Source: JAICYJ01 sp963766445
GTDB taxonomy: Bacteria; Actinomycetota; Thermoleophilia; Gaiellales; JAICJC01
Reading direction: 5' to 3'
Assembly: GCA_963766445.1 (NCBI GenBank)
Contig: CAVXZW010000012.1
Location: 124,001 to 188,000, forward strand
Length of the DNA stretch: 64,000 nt
Positions 1 to 8,870 of the stretch are shown piece after piece. The notes below the pieces were generated by a model. The model searched no databases. It was not told the origin of the DNA and saw only the letters and a list, made by a program, of their open reading frames with translations. The translations under genes and the position numbers were made by a program. Positions within the stretch are counted from its first letter, which is position 1; each line of letters starts with the position of its first letter.

Positions 1-362
1 ATCGGGTTGCTGCCGTTGGCGGCCCCCACCGCCCTTGCCGACCCGGGCCTGCCCACGCGCCGCGCGAGCTCGCCGTAGCTGATCGTCTCGCCGTATGAGA
101 TGTCGCACAGCGCCGCCCACACCCGCTGCTGAAACGGCGTCCCGCGCGGGCCCAGCGGCACGTCGAACTCGGTCAGCGTGCCCTCGAAGTAGCGGCCGAG
201 CTGCCGCTCGGTCTCGTCCAGCACCGCCTCGTCGGCGGCGTCGCCACCGCCCAGCCGGTACTCCGGGAAGCGCGAGGTGTAGAGCAGCCTCAGCGCGCCG
301 GCGCCGGCGCCGATCAGCAGCGGGCCGATCGGGGACTCGACTATCCGGTAGGTGTCGGGCAC
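1..362 (-). CDS. ogt: methylated-DNA--protein-cysteine methyltransferase, 3' end cut by window
   Basis: Transfers alkyl groups from O6-alkylguanine in DNA to an active-site cysteine (suicide repair). About 120 N-terminal residues are visible. They include the substrate-binding stretch FQQRVWAAL, the helix ISYGELARRVGRP and the Asn-hinge region GAANGSNP, which immediately precedes the PCHR active site; the active site itself lies beyond base 1. GTG at 362 is chosen because a TACAGT box sits exactly six bases upstream, the leaderless pattern used by many genes here. It is transcribed in the same direction as, and 28 bases downstream of, the acyl-CoA dehydrogenase. Confidence 0.85.
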   Translation of the reverse strand, partial: MPDTYRIVESPIGPLLIGAGAGALRLLYTSRFPEYRLGGGDAADEAVLDETERQLGRYFEGTLTEFDVPLGPRGTPFQQRVWAALCDISYGETISYGELARRVGRPGSARAVGAANGSNP

Positions 363-368
363 ACGCTC

Positions 369-374
369 ACTGTA
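369..374 (-). promoter_or_regulatory. -10 box TACAGT of the methyltransferase gene
   Basis: TACAGT followed by 6 bases and the GTG start; predicts a leaderless mRNA. Confidence 0.5.
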
Positions 375-390
375 GCCACGCGCCCCGCTG

Positions 391-1535
391 TCAGGTCAGC
401 CCGCGCAGCAGCTCCCGGGCGATCACCATCCGCTGGATCTGGTTGGCGCCCTCGTAGATCTGGGTGATCTTGGCGTCGCGCATCATCCGCTCGACCGGGT
501 ACTCCTCGATGTAGCCGTACCCGCCCAGGATCTGCACCGCGTCGGTCGTCACCGCCATCGCCGTGTCCGAGCACATCAGCTTGGCCATCGCCGACGCCCG
601 CGTCAGCTCCGGCCCGTCGATGCCCTCGTCCAGCATCACGCCGACGTCGTAGAGCAGCCCGCGGCTGGCCTCGACCTTGACCGCCATGTCGGCCAGCATG
701 AACTGGATGCCCTGGTGCTCCGACAGCGGCTTTCCGAACGCTCCCGCTCGGTCGCGTAGCGCAGCGCGTAGTCGAGCGCCGCCTGGGCGATGCCCAGCGC
801 CTGGGCGCCGATCCCCGGCCGCGAGCGATCGAGCACCCGCATCGCCGTGCGGAAGCCGCTGCCCTCCTCGCCGATCAGGGCCCCGGCGTCCACCCGGCAG
901 CCGTCGAACAGCAGCTCGCCGGTGGTCGACCCCTTGATGCCCATCTTCGGCTCGATCCGCGACACCGAGAACCCGGGCGCGTCGCGCTCGACCACGAAGG
1001 CCGAGATGGCATCGCCCGTGCGCGCGAACACGACGTAGGTGTCCGCCACGCCGGCGTTGGTGATGAACCGCTTGCTGCCGTCGATCACCCACCCGTCGCC
1101 GTCGCGCCGCGCCGTCGTCAGCATCGCCCGCGCGTCCGAGCCCGACCCGGCCTCGGTCAGCGCGTAGGCCCCGATCCACTCGCCGCTGGCCCACCGCGGC
1201 AGGTAGCGCTGCTTCTGCTCCGCCGAGCCCGACAGCTCGACCGCGATCGCGCCCAGCGACTGCACCGCGAGCACCAGCCCGACCGTGGCGTCGGCCCAGC
1301 TCAGCTCCTCCACCGCCCGCAGGAAGGTCAGCGTCCCGGTGCCGGTGCCGCCGTACTCCGGAGCGAACCCGAGCGCGAACACGTCGTTTTCGCGCAGCAG
1401 CCGCACCGCATCCCACGGGAACTCGGCCCGCTTGTCGACCTCGGCCGCGTGCGGCGCGATGTGGTCGCGGGCCAGCGTCCGCACCGCCTCGATCAGCGCC
1501 TGCTGCTCCTCGCTCTGGGGATGTCGCACGCTCAT
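391..1535 (-). CDS. acyl-CoA dehydrogenase (frame break near 740)
   Basis: FAD-dependent alpha,beta-dehydrogenation of acyl-CoA in fatty-acid or branched-chain acid breakdown. The first ~300 residues carry the N-terminal helical and beta domains (YALTEAGSGSDA flavin-binding signature, FITNAG). The C-terminal domain continues in another frame from FGKPLSEHQGIQFM and contains QILGGYGYIEEYPVERMMRD and the catalytic-glutamate region IYEGANQIQR. The two parts join near base 740, where one base appears lost or gained; combined length (~380 aa) is normal for the family. ATG at 1535 overlaps the stop of the upstream M24 peptidase by four bases (ATGA), so the pair is translationally coupled. Confidence 0.88.
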
Positions 1536-2713
1536 GACTCGATCAGCTCCTCGGCCGCCGTGGTGATCGTCTCGAACCCGTCGGCCGTGACGGCATACAT
1601 GTTCTCGATTCCGACCGCGCCCCGCCCCGGGAACACGAACTTGGGCTCGACCGCGATCACGTTGCCCTCGACCATCGGCTCGTCGAACCCGGGCGCCAGC
1701 ACCGGCAGCTCGTCGATCTCCATGCCCACGCCGTGGCCGAGGAAGCGGATCCTGCCGTCTCCGTGCCCCATGAAGTGCTCGCCCAGCCCGGCCTGCTCGG
1801 CCAGCTGCTCGGCCAGCTCGAACAGCGCGCTGGGCGCCGTGCCCGGCCGGATCTCAGGCTCGACCGCTCGTAGGATCTCGACCGCCTGGTCGTAGGCGGC
1901 GCGCAGGTCGGCGGCAAGCGGCCCCAGCGCGAACGTGCGGGTCTGGTCCGCCAGGTAGCCCTGGTGGCCGCCGACCAGATCGACGATCACCGGATCGCCG
2001 GGGGCCAGCATGTGGTCGTCGGGGCCCTTGCCCAGCACCGGGTTCGGCCCCGGCCCGCACAGCGGCGAGTCGGAGTAGCCGGGCACCGCCCCGCTCGGCC
2101 CGCACAGCACCTGGCCGTAGTGCATCTCCTGGTTGAAGCCGCGGAACCGCAGCTGGCCCTGGTGCCCGGCGCCGCGCAGCACACGCTCCACCTCGGCCTG
2201 CACGGTCGCCTCGGAGACGCCCGCGCGCAGCAGCGACGGCACCCGCTCCGCGGCCACCCGCACCTGCTCGGCCGCCGCCCGCATCTGCTCGAGCTCCCAG
2301 CCGGCCTTGACCGCGCGCACCGAGCGCAGCGCCTGCGCGCAGTCGCCCAGCCGGTAACCCGGCAGCCGCCTCTGATAGCCGAGGTACCGCGCCGCCGGCA
2401 GCACATCCAGCTCGAAGCCGACCAGGGCACCGTCATCCACGCCGCAGCCGGCCAGGGCAGCGGCCAGCCCCGACAGCGAGCCCAGTGGCTCGATCAACTC
2501 CAGCGGCGACTCCTCCCGTGCCCGCTCCAGCGTGCGCCGCACCAGCAGCCGCGGCCGACCCGATGCCGGCAGGATCAGGTGCGCCTGCTGGTTGGTGCCG
2601 GTCAGGTAGGCGAGATCGGTGCTCTCGACGATCACGGCGGCATCCAGGCCGCTCGCTGCGAGGGCTGCCTGGAACCGCGCGAGCCGCCCCTCGATCTCCT
2701 CAGCCGCTATCAC
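1532..2713 (-). CDS. M24 family metallopeptidase (Xaa-Pro dipeptidase/aminopeptidase-like)
   Basis: 393 aa with an N-terminal creatinase-like domain (about 1-150) and a C-terminal pita-bread M24 domain. Metal ligands are visible: Asp pair in VIVDLVGGHQGYLADQTRTF, His in GHGVGMEIDELP, Glu in IAVEPKFV and Glu in GIENMYAV. Expected activity is cleavage of Xaa-Pro or related peptides in the cytoplasm; exact substrate cannot be told. The frame stays open far upstream, but GTG 2713 is the natural start: it begins the conserved N-terminus, follows a TAGTCT box by seven bases and leaves room for the divergent amidohydrolase gene. Confidence 0.88.
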   Translation of the reverse strand: MIAAEEIEGRLARFQAALAASGLDAAVIVESTDLAYLTGTNQQAHLILPASGRPRLLVRRTLERAREESPLELIEPLGSLSGLAAALAGCGVDDGALVGFELDVLPAARYLGYQRRLPGYRLGDCAQALRSVRAVKAGWELEQMRAAAEQVRVAAERVPSLLRAGVSEATVQAEVERVLRGAGHQGQLRFRGFNQEMHYGQVLCGPSGAVPGYSDSPLCGPGPNPVLGKGPDDHMLAPGDPVIVDLVGGHQGYLADQTRTFALGPLAADLRAAYDQAVEILRAVEPEIRPGTAPSALFELAEQLAEQAGLGEHFMGHGDGRIRFLGHGVGMEIDELPVLAPGFDEPMVEGNVIAVEPKFVFPGRGAVGIENMYAVTADGFETITTAAEELIES

Positions 2714-2718
2714 GCGGC

Positions 2719-2727
2719 GTAGACTAC
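2719..2727. promoter_or_regulatory. shared palindromic -10 region for divergent leaderless genes
   Basis: The sequence GTAGACTAC reads TAGACT on the plus strand (9 bases before TTG 2735) and TAGTCT on the minus strand (7 bases before GTG 2713). The two start codons are only 21 bases apart, so both promoters must use the same bases. Inferred from position; transcription start sites are not known. Confidence 0.55.
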
Positions 2728-2734
2728 CGGCCGC

Positions 2735-4213
2735 TTGATCCTCCACAACGGCCCGATCTACACGATGGATCCGCGCCTGCCCCAGGTGCGCGCGCTGGCG
2801 GTGGCCGGCGGGCTGATCGCCGGTGGCGTGGACGTGCGCGAGGGCGATTCCGACACCGTCGGCCACGAGCGGATCGATCTGGACGGTCGGTGCGTGCTGC
2901 CCGGGTTCACCGACGCCCACGTCCACTTCCTGGACTGGGCGCTCGAGCGCACGTGGCTCGACCTGCACGGCTGCCGCAGCCTGGCGGAGGCCCGCACCGC
3001 GGTCGGCGCGGCCGCAGACGGCGACGGCTGGCTGCGGGGCAAGGGCTGGCTGGAGGCGACCTGGACGGACGGCCCGCCGCACCGCGCCGCGCTGGACGAG
3101 GTCACCGGCGAGCGGCCGGCCGCGTTGTGGGCTCACGACCACCACACCCTGTGGGTGAACAGCGCTGCGCTGCGCGCCGCCGGTACCGAGCACCCCACCG
3201 GCGTGCTCCAGGAATGGGACGCCTGGCGCTTCCCCGTGCCGCCGGCCACGTCGCTGGAACGCTCGCAGGCGCTGCGCGAAGGCATGGCCGTGGCCAACGC
3301 CCGCGGCGTGATCGGGGTGCACGACTTCCAGGCCCAGGGCGGCCGCGGGCTGTGGCAGCGCTACGACGCCGACCGGCGGCTGACGCTGCGGGTGGCGATG
3401 AGCATCCCGCTGCCGGCGATCGAGGCGGCAAGGGCGCTGGAGCTGCGCACCGGCTTTGGCAGCGCCCTTTTGCGGATGGGACCGGTGAAGGCGTTCATGG
3501 ACGGCACGCTGGGATCGCGCACGGCATGGATGCTGGATGGATCGGGCGAGCAGCTGCTGTCGGAGGACGACCTGGCGGACGGCATCGCGGAGGCCACCGC
3601 CTGCGGCCTGGCGGTGGCCGTGCACGCGATCGGCGACGGCGCCAACCGGGCGGCGCTGAACGCGTTTCAGCGCACCCGCGAGCAGTGGCAGGAGGCGCTG
3701 CTGCGGCCGCGCATCGAGCACGCGCAGTGCCTCGACGACGCCGACCTGCCCCGCTTCGCCGAGCTGGGCGTGATCGCCTCGGTGCAGCCGGTGCACGCGA
3801 CCAGCGACCGCGACCTGGCAGACGAGATCTGGGGCGAGCGCGCCGCCAAGGGCTACCGCACCCGCGAGCTGCTCGACTCGGGCGCCCACGTCGTGTTCGG
3901 CGCCGACCCCCCGATCGAGGAGCTCGACCCGATGGCCGCGATCCAGGCCGCCGTGCACCGCACGCTGGACGAACGCGAGCCGTGGCACCCGGACCAGCGG
4001 ATCCCGGTGGCCGACGCGATCTCGTGCCACACCGCGGCGGCGGCCTACGCCGTCGGCGAGGAGCGCCGGCGGGGCTGCCTACTGCCCGGCCTGGAGGCCG
4101 ACATGGTGGTGCTCGACACCGACATCGTCGCCCACCCGGAGCGGATCGCCGAGGCCAGGGTGGTCGCGACCATGCTGGCCGGCCGCTGGGTGCACGGGCG
4201 GCCGCCCTGGTGA
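2735..4213 (+). CDS. amidohydrolase family 3 (YtcJ-like)
   Basis: 492-aa metal-dependent hydrolase of the amidohydrolase superfamily. Visible motifs: PGFTDAHVHF (first metal-binding HxH), VKAFMDGTLGSRTA (the lysine position), AVHAIGDGANR, RIEHAQCL and GADPPIEELDP near the C-terminal catalytic Asp. The family acts on N-acyl or amide substrates; this one cannot be assigned. The start is TTG 2735, supported by the TAGACT box nine bases upstream and by the conserved N-terminal beta-strand (ILHNGPIYTMD). Divergent from the M24 peptidase. Confidence 0.85.
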   Translation: MILHNGPIYTMDPRLPQVRALAVAGGLIAGGVDVREGDSDTVGHERIDLDGRCVLPGFTDAHVHFLDWALERTWLDLHGCRSLAEARTAVGAAADGDGWLRGKGWLEATWTDGPPHRAALDEVTGERPAALWAHDHHTLWVNSAALRAAGTEHPTGVLQEWDAWRFPVPPATSLERSQALREGMAVANARGVIGVHDFQAQGGRGLWQRYDADRRLTLRVAMSIPLPAIEAARALELRTGFGSALLRMGPVKAFMDGTLGSRTAWMLDGSGEQLLSEDDLADGIAEATACGLAVAVHAIGDGANRAALNAFQRTREQWQEALLRPRIEHAQCLDDADLPRFAELGVIASVQPVHATSDRDLADEIWGERAAKGYRTRELLDSGAHVVFGADPPIEELDPMAAIQAAVHRTLDEREPWHPDQRIPVADAISCHTAAAAYAVGEERRRGCLLPGLEADMVVLDTDIVAHPERIAEARVVATMLAGRWVHGRPPW

Positions 4214-4284
4214 CCCTCGGTCGTGCACAAGATCTTCACCGTCAGCTAACCGTCACCTGACAACAGGGGCGTAGCGTGATCGCC
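4214..4284 (+). promoter_or_regulatory. intergenic region with -10 box TAGCGT (4272-4277)
   Basis: TAGCGT is followed by seven bases and GTG 4285, supporting a leaderless start for the NlpC/P60 gene rather than the GTG at 4276. Confidence 0.45.
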
Positions 4285-5366
4285 GTGCAGAACTCCGTGA
4301 GGGATCTGGGGTCATCGGAGCTGTGGGAGGCCTCGCGCGCGCGCTCTGCCCGGCGCCGCGAGTCGTATCGCCGCCGCCGCCAGGTGCGCCGAATGAGCGT
4401 GCCCCTGGTGATGGCTGCGACCGCAGCCGGCATGGGAGCACCCGCCTACGCGGCGGGGAAGGAGCACCAGGCGTCGGCGAAAGCCGGGGCGCGCCGGGTG
4501 CTTCCCCGCATCCTGCGGGTGGGAGACTCCGGACCGGACGTGGTCAAGCTCCAGCGCCAGCTCGGAGTCGCGGCTGACGGGATATTCGGCCGCCACACGC
4601 TGCATGCCGTGAAGCTGTTCCAGGGCTCACACGGGTTGCTGGTCGACGGCCAGGTCGGCCCCCACACGCGGGCCGCGCTGGCCGCGGCCGGCCGCGGACC
4701 GACGGTTGGGAGCAACATCGTCATCCGCCTGCACGACCGGGGGCCGGCCGTGGCCGTGCTGCAGCGGGCGCTCGGCGTCACCGCCGACGGCGACTTCGGG
4801 CCGATAACACTGCACGCCGTCAAGGCCTTCCAGGCCCGCCACGGTCTGCTGGTAGACGGCCAGGTGGGGCCGCACACGCGGGCCGCCCTGCACCTCGCCG
4901 CCAGCACCGACTTCACGTTCGTAGCCGCCCGCCGGCGGCGGTACGAACAGCCGGCATCACCAGACGCCACCACCACCGTCACCACCATCATCACCGGGCA
5001 CACCACGCGAGCAGCCTCGGCGCCCGGGCCGTGGCGCTGGCCAAGCGGGAGTTGGGCGTGCGGTATCTGTATGGCGGCGAGAGCCCCTCCGGCTTCGACT
5101 GCTCGGGGCTGATGCAGTACGTCTACGCGCGGCTGGGCGTTCAGATCCCGCGCGTGGCGGCCGACCAGTACCGGGCCGGCCGCCACGTCTCGCGGGCCGA
5201 TCTGCGCCCCGGCGACCTCGTCTTCTTCGACCACCTCGGTCACGTCGGCATGTACGTCGGCGGCGGGCGCTTCATCCACGCGCCGCACACGGGCACCGTC
5301 GTCCAGATCTCGTCGCTCTCGGGCTGGTACTCCGAGATGTACGTCGGCGCCGCCCGCGTCAGCTGA
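4285..5366 (+). CDS. secreted NlpC/P60 peptidoglycan hydrolase with two PG-binding domains (frame break 4910-5030)
   Basis: Cell-wall endopeptidase. A basic N-terminus leads into a signal peptide ending near GAPAYAAG. Two near-identical peptidoglycan_binding_1 repeats follow (each with HAVK.FQ and LLVDGQVGPHTRAAL), then a His-rich linker and an NlpC/P60 domain. The catalytic Cys is in FDCSGLMQYVY and the His in GHVGMYVGGGRF. The NlpC part is in a different frame; the break lies in or near the CAC/ACC-rich linker, a likely slippage or sequencing-error site. The two repeats suggest recent duplication. The 3' end overlaps the convergent TPR-like gene by eight bases. Confidence 0.85.
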
Positions 5367-6318
5367 TCTGGCGCATCAGCTGCGCCGCGATCTTGCCGTA
5401 GATCGAGCCGGGGGACTCCGAGACGACCTGCCGCCACTGGGCCACCGCGTCAGTGTCCTGCTTGCGCCAGTAGAGCAGCAGCCCAAGGTGGAACAGCACC
5501 TCCGTGGGATCGCTTGCCTGGGCGGTGAGCGGCCCCAGCACGGCAAACGACGCGGTGGGATCGGCCTTGTCGTAGCCGATCACGGCCACCGCCACGCGTG
5601 GGGAGACGGCGGTGGGGTCGACGGCGCGAGCCTGCTTCGCCGCGGCCAGCGCCGCCCGGCGGTTCCCCACGACTTCCTCGCCATAGGCCAGGCCCAGCCA
5701 GGACGGCCCGTCGCCGGGATGCGTTCGCACGCGCGCCCGCAACTGCTCGACGGTGCCGCCGGGAGTGCCGTCGGGCGGGATGTAGATCGGCAGGCCCGGC
5801 CGCTGGTCGGTGTGCAGGGTGTTGTCGGCGACGGTGCCGTAGTAGCCGTAGAGGTCGTCCGTGCGCAGGCGCTGCAGCGTCCGCTCGGCGGCGGTGCAGT
5901 CGCCCGCCCACAGCTGCACCAGCCCCTCGTGTAGCCGCACCACCGGCTGCGACTGGTCGAGCCGCTGCAGTCCGCGCAGCGTTGCCGCGGCGCCGGCGCT
6001 GCCGTAGGCGTTCACCAGGCGCCCCACCGAGATCCGCACATCGCCGGCCGGCAGGCGCCGCTCGGCCGCCCGCAGCACGGCATCGTTGTTCTGCTGGTCC
6101 TGGGCCGGCAGCGCCGGGCCCGGCAGGTCGAGCGCCAGCGGCGGCCGGCCGGAGAGCGCCCGGCAGGCGGCTGCCGCCACGGCGGGCTTCGAGCTGTCGT
6201 CGCGCGCGCTCACGGCCACCGCGGCGGCCGCCGCGACGCCGATCACGGCCGCCACCGTGAGCAGCACGACCAGCCGCCGGCGGCGGCCGGGAATATGTTC
6301 GCGGGGTGGCTCGTTCAC
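5359..6318 (-). CDS. membrane-anchored TPR-like protein
   Basis: About 319 aa from GTG 6318 (an ATG at 6372 is an alternative, preceded by a possible AAGGGG). The N-terminus is basic (RRRRLVVLL) and followed by one transmembrane helix (~15-38). The exterior part is rich in alpha-helical repeats resembling tetratricopeptides: VRLHEGLVQLWAGD, GPSWLGLAYGEEV, VLFHLGLLLYWRK and a last helix with YGKIAAQLMRQ. Such proteins usually scaffold complexes; no enzymatic motif is seen. Convergent with the NlpC/P60 gene. Confidence 0.7.
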   Translation of the reverse strand: MNEPPREHIPGRRRRLVVLLTVAAVIGVAAAAAVAVSARDDSSKPAVAAAACRALSGRPPLALDLPGPALPAQDQQNNDAVLRAAERRLPAGDVRISVGRLVNAYGSAGAAATLRGLQRLDQSQPVVRLHEGLVQLWAGDCTAAERTLQRLRTDDLYGYYGTVADNTLHTDQRPGLPIYIPPDGTPGGTVEQLRARVRTHPGDGPSWLGLAYGEEVVGNRRAALAAAKQARAVDPTAVSPRVAVAVIGYDKADPTASFAVLGPLTAQASDPTEVLFHLGLLLYWRKQDTDAVAQWRQVVSESPGSIYGKIAAQLMRQIS

Positions 6319-6354
6319 AGTGGTAAGGGCATGGAGTTTGGATCCATACCCCGC

Positions 6355-6360
6355 TACAAT
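6355..6360 (+). promoter_or_regulatory. possible -10 box (TACAAT) of the cysteine operon
   Basis: TACAAT lies 60 bases before GTG 6421 with no clear -35. The operon would have a ~55-base leader with AAAGGG near the start. Confidence 0.35.
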
Positions 6361-6420
6361 TCGGAGGGACATTCCGGCCCCTTGCGCGCGTTCGCGTGTG
6401 GGGCTTCAGTGAAAGGGTAG

Positions 6421-7629
6421 GTGATGGGCGTGGCCACGTACCGCGAACATCTTGCAGCAACAAGGCGCGAGATCCGCGAGGTCACGGCCGCAGAGGCGGA
6501 GCAGATGCTGGGCGCCGAGACGCGCCCGGTGCTGGTCGACGTGCGCGAGCGCGACGAGTACGAGCAGGGCTTCATCCCCGGCGCCGTGCACATCCCCCGA
6601 GGCAACCTGGAGTCGCGCATCGAGAACACCGTCTCCGACCGCAACGCCCCCGTGATCCTGTACTGCGCGGCCGGCAACCGCTCGGCCTTCGCCGCGAAGA
6701 CCCTGCACGAGCTCGGCTACACCGACGTGGTGTCGCTGGCCGGCGGCTTCTCGGGCTGGAAGCAGAACGGCCACGAGTGGAAGCTGCCGCAGACGCTCAC
6801 GCCGCAGCAGCAGGAGCGCTACAGCCGCCACACGCTGATCCCGGAGGTGGGCGAGGCCGGGCAGCTGCGGCTGCTGGACTCGAAGGTGCTGCTGATCGGC
6901 GCAGGCGGGCTGGGATCGCCGGCCGCGCTGTACCTGGCGGCGGCGGGCGTCGGTACGATCGGGATCATCGATTCCGACGTGGTCGACCGCTCCAACCTGC
7001 AGCGGCAGATCCTGCACACCGAGGACCGGATCGGCATGGCCAAGGTTGACTCGGCCGAGATCGCGATGAGCGCGCTCAACCCCGACATCACCATCGTCAA
7101 GTACACCGAACGGCTCACGTCGGAGAACGTGCTGGACGTGATCACCGGCTACGACGTGATCGTCGACGGCACCGACAACTTTCCCACCCGCTACCTGCTG
7201 AACGACGCCAGCCTGGTCGCGGGCATCCCGGTCGTGCACGGCTCGATCTACCAGTTCGAGGGGTCGGTCACGGTGTACGCGCCGCGGGTCGGTCCCTGCT
7301 ATCGCTGCCAGTACCCGGAGCCGCCGCCGCCGGAGCTGGCGCCGTCGTGCGCCGAGGGCGGCGTGCTGGGTGTCCTGCCGGGAGTGGTGGGAACGCTCCA
7401 GGCAACGGAGGCTGTGAAGCTGCTGCTGGGCGTGGGCGATCCGCTGATCGGTCGCCAGCTACGCTACGACGCCCTGGCAATGGAGTTCGTGGAGCTGAAG
7501 ATGCATCGTGACCCCAACTGCCCGGTCTGCAGCAAGGATCCGGAGCAGATCGAGTTCATCGACTACGAGCAGTTCTGCGCCGCCCCCGTGCGGGCGGTGG
7601 CTCCCGTGATCCAGAAGGCCGTCGCCTAG
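6421..7629 (+). CDS. rhodanese-MoeB/ThiF fusion, sulfur-carrier adenylyltransferase/sulfurtransferase
   Basis: 402 aa. Residues ~18-118 are a rhodanese domain with the persulfide Cys at about 82 in YCAAGNRS. From ~128 to 390 it is a ThiF/MoeB adenylyltransferase: nucleotide loop GAGGLGSPAALY, IDSDVVDRSNLQRQ, DGTDNFPTRYLLND, and zinc ligands in CYRCQYP and CPVCSKD. Established role of MoeZ-type proteins: adenylate the C-terminal glycine of a ubiquitin-like carrier and convert it to a thiocarboxylate. The next base after its stop begins the CysO gene, so CysO is the likely substrate. Domain order is the reverse of mycobacterial MoeZ, which has rhodanese last. Confidence 0.92.
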   Translation: MMGVATYREHLAATRREIREVTAAEAEQMLGAETRPVLVDVRERDEYEQGFIPGAVHIPRGNLESRIENTVSDRNAPVILYCAAGNRSAFAAKTLHELGYTDVVSLAGGFSGWKQNGHEWKLPQTLTPQQQERYSRHTLIPEVGEAGQLRLLDSKVLLIGAGGLGSPAALYLAAAGVGTIGIIDSDVVDRSNLQRQILHTEDRIGMAKVDSAEIAMSALNPDITIVKYTERLTSENVLDVITGYDVIVDGTDNFPTRYLLNDASLVAGIPVVHGSIYQFEGSVTVYAPRVGPCYRCQYPEPPPPELAPSCAEGGVLGVLPGVVGTLQATEAVKLLLGVGDPLIGRQLRYDALAMEFVELKMHRDPNCPVCSKDPEQIEFIDYEQFCAAPVRAVAPVIQKAVA

Positions 7630-7908
7630 ATGTCGACCGTACGCATGCCCCCGATCCTGCGCCAGGCCGTGGGTGGCGCGCGCGAGGTCGACGCCGACGG
7701 CGCGACCGTGCGCGAGCTGCTGGATGATCTGACCAGCCGCTACCCGTCGATCCGCGGGCACCTGCTGGACGACGGCGGCGAGCTGAACCGGTTCGTCAAC
7801 GTGTACGTGAACAACGAGGACGTGCGTCTCGGCCAGGGGCTGGACACCAGCGTCACACCCGAGTCGACCGTGATCGTGCTGCCGGCGATGGCCGGGGGCG
7901 GGCGCTAG
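7630..7908 (+). CDS. cysO: ThiS/MoaD-like sulfur carrier protein, CysO-type
   Basis: 92-aa beta-grasp ubiquitin-like carrier ending in AMAGGGR, the di-glycine tail family (in mycobacterial CysO the gene product ends in GG after processing). It would be thiocarboxylated by the preceding adenylyltransferase and donate sulfide to O-phosphoserine on CysM. The trailing Arg could be removed by the JAMM protease two genes downstream (inference). It abuts the upstream gene with no spacer and is separated from cysM by two bases. Confidence 0.88.
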   Translation: MSTVRMPPILRQAVGGAREVDADGATVRELLDDLTSRYPSIRGHLLDDGGELNRFVNVYVNNEDVRLGQGLDTSVTPESTVIVLPAMAGGGR

Positions 7909-7910
7909 CA

Positions 7911-8870
7911 ATGGGGTGCCTGCAGATGGAGCGGGTGGCGGCGCTGTCGGCGGTCGGGAACACGCCGCTGGTGGAGCTGCCCCGGATCGGTCCGCCGGCC
8001 GGCGCGCGCATCTTCGCGAAGCTGGAGGAGCAGAACCCGACCGGCTCGGTCAAGGACCGGGTGGCGCTGTCGATGGTGGAGGCGGCCGAGGACTCGGGCG
8101 AGCTCGCGCCCGGGCAGCGGATCCTGGAGCCGACCAGCGGCAACACGGGCATCGCGCTGGCGATGATCGGCAAGGTCAAGGGCTACCCCGTGTCGGTCGT
8201 GATGCCGGAGTCGGCCACGCAGGAGCGGGTCGCGCTGCTGCGGATGTACGGCGCGGACATCCTGTTCTCGCCGGGGAACCTGGGCTCGAACGGCGCGGTC
8301 GCGATGGCGCGCGACCTTGCGGAGCGCGACCCCAGCCTGTTCATGCCGTTCCAGTATGCGAACGAGGCCAACCCCGCGGCCCACTACTGCGGAACGGCCG
8401 TCGAGATCCTCGAGCAGGTGCCGGGCGGCCAGGTGGACGCGTTCGTGGCCGGACTGGGCACGGGCGGCACCCTGATGGGCAGCGGGCGGCGCCTGCGGGA
8501 GGCGAACCCGGACGTGCAGATCGTGGCTGCGGAGCCGCTGCAGGGCGACCCGGTGATGGGCCTGCGCAGCCTCGAGGACGGCTATACGCCGCCGATCCTC
8601 GACATCCGGGAGCTGGACCGCAAGGTGCTCGTCTCCAACGGCGAGGCGGTGTTGATGCTTCGCAAGCTCCTGGACATGGAGGGCATCTTCGCCGGCGTCT
8701 CCGCGGGAGCCGCGCTGGCGGTGGCGCGCCGGGTGGCCGCCGAGATGGACGACTCGCAGAACGTGGTGGTGCTGTTCGCCGACGGCGGCTCCAAGTACAT
8801 GAGCGCGGGGCTGTACACGACGCCGCTGGAAGAGCTCGAGGCGGCCATGGACGAGCGCGTCTGGTGGTGA
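7911..8870 (+). CDS. cysM: cysteine synthase, CysM-type (O-phosphoserine sulfhydrylase)
   Basis: 319-aa PLP enzyme of fold type II. Visible: KLEEQNPTGSVKDR with the Schiff-base Lys, PTSGNTGIALA substrate loop, GLGTGGTLMGSGRRL phosphate-binding loop, and GVSAGAAL. In the mycobacterial pathway CysM joins CysO-thiocarboxylate with O-phosphoserine, giving a CysO-cysteine adduct; the gene order here supports the same chemistry rather than the free-sulfide route. ATG 7926 is an alternative start. The stop overlaps the next gene's GTG. Confidence 0.9.
   Translation: MGCLQMERVAALSAVGNTPLVELPRIGPPAGARIFAKLEEQNPTGSVKDRVALSMVEAAEDSGELAPGQRILEPTSGNTGIALAMIGKVKGYPVSVVMPESATQERVALLRMYGADILFSPGNLGSNGAVAMARDLAERDPSLFMPFQYANEANPAAHYCGTAVEILEQVPGGQVDAFVAGLGTGGTLMGSGRRLREANPDVQIVAAEPLQGDPVMGLRSLEDGYTPPILDIRELDRKVLVSNGEAVLMLRKLLDMEGIFAGVSAGAALAVARRVAAEMDDSQNVVVLFADGGSKYMSAGLYTTPLEELEAAMDERVWW

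Noticed and set aside
1532..4030. 832-codon minus-strand frame read as one protein
   Set aside because: Only the last 393 codons are the M24 peptidase; the first part is antisense to the amidohydrolase.
2485..4260. 591-codon plus-strand frame
   Set aside because: Low-complexity Arg/Ala/Gly protein, a shadow of the amidohydrolase in another frame.
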